Shown piece by piece: positions 59,431 to 64,000 of a DNA stretch of 64,000 nt. The stretch spans positions 1 to 64,000 of the forward strand of contig CAMAQB010000003.1 of assembly GCA_945860285.1 (NCBI GenBank). The letters run 5' to 3'. The notes beneath the pieces were generated by a model that saw nothing but the letters and a program-made list of their open reading frames with translations, did no database searches and had not been told where the DNA came from. The stretch is from Akkermansia muciniphila (lineage in GTDB: Bacteria; Verrucomicrobiota; Verrucomicrobiia; Verrucomicrobiales; Akkermansiaceae). Position numbers and translations under genes: made by a program. Numbering within the stretch: position 1 is the first letter of the stretch; every line of letters begins with the position of its first letter.

Positions 59431-59453
59431 CAATCAAACCAATCCCAAAACCC

Positions 59454-61136
59454 ATGAATGATTACAACCAGTATGATCAGCAGCAAGGATTCGATCAATA
59501 CAACCAGCCGAACGAATTCAATGATCAGTTCGGGGGCATTCCACAGCCACCCGCCAAGACGGGACTGGCGTTGTGGATGGCCAAGCTAGGCATGGGATCC
59601 TTCATGGTTTCGATGTTGGTCCACGCGATTTTCATCATTCTTGCGATCTTTTTCATTTTCCGGTGGATCAAACCACCCCCGGAGCCTATCCCTGACTTCA
59701 TTCCCGGCGGTGGCGGCGGCGGTGGTCAAAACGGCGAAGTGGCCCACAAAATCAAGACCTCGATGAGGCGCACCGTTTCCGCTGCTCTGAGCAACAAGCG
59801 GATCACGGCGAATACGCAGACTTCCACGTTCACCCTGCCTGATACCACGGACATGCCTGCGGTTCCGTTGCCTTCGGATGTTCAGGCCAGTTCTGGTGAT
59901 GGTGGTGGCGCGGGTGGGGGCCATGGCAAGGGCATCGGTCGCGGCATTGGCTCGGGTGAAGGCATGGGCAGGGGATTTGGCAAGGGCAAAGGCACGTTTT
60001 CCCTGATTCCCACAATCATGCAAGGCCGCTGTACTCCTGCGGAACGGATGCGGATGGTTCGCGAGGCGGGCGGCAACGAGGCATTGGAAACAGGGGTCAA
60101 AAAATCCCTCGATTGGTTGAAGAGTCAACAGAAACCCGATGGTTCGTGGGGGGATGTCCACAATGTGGCGATGACAGGCTTGGCATTGCTTTGTTATCTG
60201 GGGCATTGTGAAGATACCCAGTCAGCCGATTACGGTCCGGAAGTTTCCAAGGCGATCGGCTATCTGGTCAACATCGGCATGGCCAACAATGGCAAACTTT
60301 CATCCAATTTCGGTGCCAACTCCTGGTGTTACGAACACGGCGTCGCCACCTACGCGCTGGCCGAGGCACTGGCTTTCTCGAAGACCTTGAAGTTCCCCAT
60401 CTCGAATTTGGAATACGTGGTCTCCCGTGCGGGGCAAGCAATCATTGACGGTCAAAATCCCAATGGATCCTGGGATTACAAACTCGACGCGTCCTCGTCG
60501 CGCAATGACCTTTCGGTGGCCGGTTGGCAGATGCAGGCTCTGAAGGCTGTCAAGACATCCGGTGCGACGGTGAATGGTCTCGAAGCGACAATGCGCAAGG
60601 CGGTCCAATACCTCGGCAATAAAGTAGGGGAACAGGGGGCATACATTGACGACGGCATGTTTGCCTATAGTGGTGGTTCGCACAGTCCGGCTTTGTCAGC
60701 CGTGGGTGTGCTTTGCCTGCAACAGTGGAGCAAGGGCAATACCGGAGAGGCGAAGGCGGGGATCAAATACATCTCGAACGGTCTCAAACAACGCACCGGC
60801 GATGCCAAGGGCGCGGCGTTTCCCGGTCAGGATGTCTATGCATTCAATTACAAGACCAACTGCGATCTTTACGCATTCTACTACGCCAGTCAGGCGATGC
60901 GGAATGCCGGTGGTGGGGATTGGGCGGCCATGAACAAGGCGATCTTGGAGGAAATCGTCCCGAATCAGGCGGTGGATGGTTCTTTCGCCATGCCCGCCAA
61001 GATGCCCCATTTTACCAACAAGATCTATGCCCAGTGCCTGAACACCCTGATCATGGAAGTCTACTACCGTTTCCTGCCCGCAACGAGCGCGGGCAGCAGC
61101 AGCGGTGGTTTTGGTGGTTTGGATGCCTTGCGCTGA
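59454..61136 (+). CDS. Toroid (terpenoid-cyclase-like repeat) protein with TonB/TolA-like N-terminal anchor, copy 1
   Basis: N-term GSFMVSMLVHAIFIILAIFFIFRWIKPPPEPIPDF + Gly-rich linker; SQQKPDGSWGD, GQNPNGSWDYKLDASSSRNDLSVAGWQMQALKA repeats. Confidence 0.85.
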   Translation: MNDYNQYDQQQGFDQYNQPNEFNDQFGGIPQPPAKTGLALWMAKLGMGSFMVSMLVHAIFIILAIFFIFRWIKPPPEPIPDFIPGGGGGGGQNGEVAHKIKTSMRRTVSAALSNKRITANTQTSTFTLPDTTDMPAVPLPSDVQASSGDGGGAGGGHGKGIGRGIGSGEGMGRGFGKGKGTFSLIPTIMQGRCTPAERMRMVREAGGNEALETGVKKSLDWLKSQQKPDGSWGDVHNVAMTGLALLCYLGHCEDTQSADYGPEVSKAIGYLVNIGMANNGKLSSNFGANSWCYEHGVATYALAEALAFSKTLKFPISNLEYVVSRAGQAIIDGQNPNGSWDYKLDASSSRNDLSVAGWQMQALKAVKTSGATVNGLEATMRKAVQYLGNKVGEQGAYIDDGMFAYSGGSHSPALSAVGVLCLQQWSKGNTGEAKAGIKYISNGLKQRTGDAKGAAFPGQDVYAFNYKTNCDLYAFYYASQAMRNAGGGDWAAMNKAILEEIVPNQAVDGSFAMPAKMPHFTNKIYAQCLNTLIMEVYYRFLPATSAGSSSGGFGGLDALR

Positions 61137-61187
61137 TTTTTCCGCAGGATTTCAATAGGGTCAAGTAAATCGCTTGACGATCCGGAT

Positions 61188-61220
61188 TCCTTTGATTACG
61201 TTACTAACGTTATCAAAGGA
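61188..61220. promoter_or_regulatory. 33-bp near-perfect palindrome between the two toroid genes
   Basis: TCCTTTGATTACGTTA-C-TAACGTTATCAAAGGA; 15/16 arm positions pair; not followed by a T-run. Confidence 0.55.
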
Positions 61221-61441
61221 CTTATGGTAGGTGAGGGACAATCCGTTGTTGGTTCATGCCGGTGCTCCACTGCACGGATGCCGGAAAAAGCGCGGCAACG
61301 CGAATGGGTCGCTTGGCGTGAAGCTCCGATGGTGACCGGGTGGGGCCGCAGATGGTGCCCCCGCAGCGCGGCATGGTCTGCGCGCACATGGATTTTTTCC
61401 GGCATTCCCAATCAACCATCAACCCAAAACCTGACAAATCC

Positions 61442-63079
61442 ATGAAAAATCCACCTGATCGTTTTTCGTTAGAAAATCAAAACTCCGATGTGCCGTCGAC
61501 CGGCTCCCGCAACGGTTTCAAGCAGATGCTGGCAAAAATCGGCATCGGTTCCTTCGCGGTTTCCCTGTTTGTCCATTTTGCTTTTGTTCTGATTGCCGTG
61601 TTTTTTCTATTCAAGTGGGTGACACCTCCGGTCGTGGAAACGCAAACGTGGCCCGAGCACATCGGTGGCGGCGGTGGTGGCAACAATGGCGAGTTGGCGC
61701 ACAAGATTAAAAAAACGGTGAGCCAGGCGCAGAGTCACTCTGCCGTCGGCATGCGGATTACCGTGAACAACAGTGATGCGATATGCGCATTGCCGGTGGA
61801 GGCGGTGCTGCCTTCATTGCCATCGCTTTCAGAACAAACCGCAAGCAAGGGGCTCGGCGGTGGTGTCGAGGGTGGCAAGGGACTTGGCAAAGGTCCTGGC
61901 AACGGCCCGGGTCATGGGCCCGGCACAGGCCCGGGAAGCCATTTGCGGGGGTTCAGCAGCCTCTCTCCGATCATACAAGGCCGTTGCAGCGCGAGCGAAC
62001 GAATGCGGATGATCCGTGAGGCTGGTGGCAATGAAGCAGTGGAGGAAAAGGTGAAGAAATCGTTGGACTGGTTGAAAAGCCAGCAAAATGCCGATGGATC
62101 ATGGGGTGACACCCGGCAGGTGGCGATGACCGGGCTGGCACTCCTTTGTTATCTCGGACATTGTGAAGACACTTCATCGAACGATTACGGCGTGGTAGTC
62201 TCCAAAGCGATCGGGTATCTGGTCAACGTCGGCATGGCCAACAACGGCAAACTGGCATCCAACATGGGCGAAAATTCCTGGTGTTATGAACATGGCATCG
62301 CCACCTACGCCCTCGCCGAGGCCTTGGCATTTTCCCGCACCCTGAAGTTTCCCAATGAAGACCTGAAATCCGCGGTGACCAAAGCAGGCCAGATCATCGT
62401 TGACGGCCAGAACGTCAATGGTTCGTGGGATTACAAGCTTGATGCGTCGTCGTCGCGCAATGATCTCTCGGTGACCGGATGGCAGATGCAGGCCTTGAAG
62501 GCGGTGAAATCCTCGGGCGTTGACGTGAAGGGGGTGGAAGCGACCATCCGTGCGGCGACAAAGTACATCAGTCGCAAAAACAGTGATCAGGGAGCATTTC
62601 TCGATGATGGCATGTTTGTCTACAGTGGCGGCACTCACAGTGCGGCGATGTCCGCCGTGGGTGTTCTCTGTCTACAGCAGTCGGGCAAGGGAAACTCGGC
62701 CGAGTCAAAATCAGGCATTCGATACATCTTCAACGGACTCAAGCAGCGCACGGGTGAAGCGAAAGGAGCGGCATTTCCCGGTCAGGAAGTTTATGCGTTC
62801 CGCTATACGTCCAACTGTGATCTTTACGCATTTTATTATGCCAGCCAGGCGATGAGGAATGCGGGAGGAAGCGAATGGGCCGCGATGAACAAGGCCATCC
62901 TTGAGGAAATTTTGCCCAACCAAGCGGTCGACGGATCGTTCGCCATGCCAGCGAAGATGCCGCATTTTTCAAACAAGATTTATTGCCAATGCCTGAACAC
63001 CCTGATCATGGAGGTTTATTATCGATTCCTGCCGGCGACCAGTTCGGGCAGCGGACATGGATTTTCCGGATTGGAATGA
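61442..63079 (+). CDS. Toroid (terpenoid-cyclase-like repeat) protein with TonB/TolA-like N-terminal anchor, copy 2
   Basis: N-term GSFAVSLFVHFAFVLIAVFFLFKWVTPPVVE + Gly-rich linker; high C-terminal similarity to copy 1. Confidence 0.85.
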   Translation: MKNPPDRFSLENQNSDVPSTGSRNGFKQMLAKIGIGSFAVSLFVHFAFVLIAVFFLFKWVTPPVVETQTWPEHIGGGGGGNNGELAHKIKKTVSQAQSHSAVGMRITVNNSDAICALPVEAVLPSLPSLSEQTASKGLGGGVEGGKGLGKGPGNGPGHGPGTGPGSHLRGFSSLSPIIQGRCSASERMRMIREAGGNEAVEEKVKKSLDWLKSQQNADGSWGDTRQVAMTGLALLCYLGHCEDTSSNDYGVVVSKAIGYLVNVGMANNGKLASNMGENSWCYEHGIATYALAEALAFSRTLKFPNEDLKSAVTKAGQIIVDGQNVNGSWDYKLDASSSRNDLSVTGWQMQALKAVKSSGVDVKGVEATIRAATKYISRKNSDQGAFLDDGMFVYSGGTHSAAMSAVGVLCLQQSGKGNSAESKSGIRYIFNGLKQRTGEAKGAAFPGQEVYAFRYTSNCDLYAFYYASQAMRNAGGSEWAAMNKAILEEILPNQAVDGSFAMPAKMPHFSNKIYCQCLNTLIMEVYYRFLPATSSGSGHGFSGLE

Positions 63080-63179
63080 GCGTGCAGGAGTGTCCCGGCA
63101 ATCGTGCGACACGCATGGACTTTCGTTTGACGAAGTTTCCCGGGCTGCTTAGTATGCGCGCCTGCACGGCAGGAAAAGC

Positions 63180-64000
63180 ATGGAAGAGCGCAACACAATC
63201 ATCGTAGGAACAAGAGGTTCCGAACTGGCACTGGTGCAGGCCGATGCCACGGAAACTTTGTTGCGTCGGAAATTTCCAGAACTTGAAGTGCGGCGCCAGA
63301 TCATCAAAACCACCGGTGATCGCAGGACCGACGTGGCGCTGAGTGAGGTGGCGAAAAGCGAAGGCCATCTCGACAAGGGGGTCTTTACCAAGGAACTGGA
63401 AACCGCATTGTCCAAAGGTGAAATCGACATCGCGGTGCACAGCTTGAAGGATGTGCCCACGATTCTTGCCGACGAATTTTTGATAGCGGCCACACTGGAG
63501 CGTGCCGCAGTGCGCGATGTATTGATCTGTAAAACAAGCGGTGGGCTGGAAGCGCTGCCATCTGGCGCTGTTGTCGGCACCAGCAGTGTGCGAAGGGCCA
63601 GACAATTGCTGTGGCTGCGTCCCGACTTGCGAATCGCCGATCTTCGTGGCAACGTGCCGACACGCATCAGGAAGTTGATGGAAACGGATGACTACGCCGC
63701 GATCATGCTGGCCGAAGCGGGGCTGGCGCGGCTGGGATATTTGCCTGGAACCGACGGGCCATTGCACTTTCACATTCTGGATGAGGCGGAATTTTTCCCC
63801 GCCGCCAGTCAGGGGGCGATCGGGCTGGAACTTCGTGCGGATGATCCGTGGATGCGGGAAATTGTCCAGGTGATCACTCATCCGCAAACATTTGTCAGGG
63901 TCACCGCAGAAAGGGAATTCCTGCGCCTGCTCGATGCCGGTTGTCATACTCCCGTGGGAGTGTATTCGATCCTGGACTCTGGCTCACTGCGGATGAGCGC
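63180..64000 (+). CDS. hemC: Hydroxymethylbilane synthase (3' truncated by window edge)
   Basis: MEERNTIIVGTRGSELALVQ, KTTGDRRTDVALSE, GVFTKELETAL, VHSLKDVPT, GTSSVRRARQLL, AGCHTPVG; open to the window edge and absent from the ORF list. Confidence 0.96.
   Translation, partial: MEERNTIIVGTRGSELALVQADATETLLRRKFPELEVRRQIIKTTGDRRTDVALSEVAKSEGHLDKGVFTKELETALSKGEIDIAVHSLKDVPTILADEFLIAATLERAAVRDVLICKTSGGLEALPSGAVVGTSSVRRARQLLWLRPDLRIADLRGNVPTRIRKLMETDDYAAIMLAEAGLARLGYLPGTDGPLHFHILDEAEFFPAASQGAIGLELRADDPWMREIVQVITHPQTFVRVTAEREFLRLLDAGCHTPVGVYSILDSGSLRMS

Noticed and set aside
61340-61441. N-terminal extension of toroid copy 2 in the ORF track
   Set aside because: It translates an inverted-repeat leader; the paralogue alignment supports a start near 61442.
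59454-63079. Considered the toroid proteins as genuine squalene-hopene cyclases
   Set aside because: No clear DXDD catalytic motif seen; the TM anchor and ExbBD context point elsewhere, although the fold family is shared.
63006-63947. 313-aa minus-strand ORF at the window end
   Set aside because: Antisense to hemC, which is missing from the ORF list only because it runs off the window.

Overview
The window looks like a chromosomal segment from a PVC-type (probably Verrucomicrobia) bacterium; the lineage is inferred from gene content only. Three parts can be separated. (1) A housekeeping backbone: argF/argD, tRNA-Ser(UGA), trxB, tpiA, pgk, a YebC-type regulator, trmD, fabG, guaB/guaA, pssA, pth, rpsF, ssb, mutM, lysA, queF and the 5' part of hemC. 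(2) A compact defence-like island (~5.4-15.7 kb), directly next to tRNA-Ser. It holds a type I restriction-modification locus whose hsdM-hsdS-hsdR genes are interleaved with a DUF4062-like gene, a HigB-like toxin and a HigA/ImmA-IrrE-like antitoxin-peptidase. A diverged second copy of the hsdM 3' end lies just before the DUF4062-like gene. (3) A ~22.5 kb co-directional cluster (40.6-63.1 kb): MoxR ATPase, DUF58, two VWA/BatA-like membrane proteins, a 1734-aa membrane protein, a secreted terpenoid-cyclase-like (alpha/alpha-toroid) repeat protein, a TPR protein, a KE-rich protein, ExbB, two ExbD and two tandem toroid proteins. The two tandem toroid proteins each start with a TonB/TolA-like anchor: one TM helix carrying an S-x3-H motif, then a low-complexity linker. 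No conventional TonB/TolA is encoded nearby, so these may be proton-motive-force-energised toroid effectors. That is my main candidate for an undescribed system. No CRISPR array, rRNA operon, transposase or integrase was recognised.
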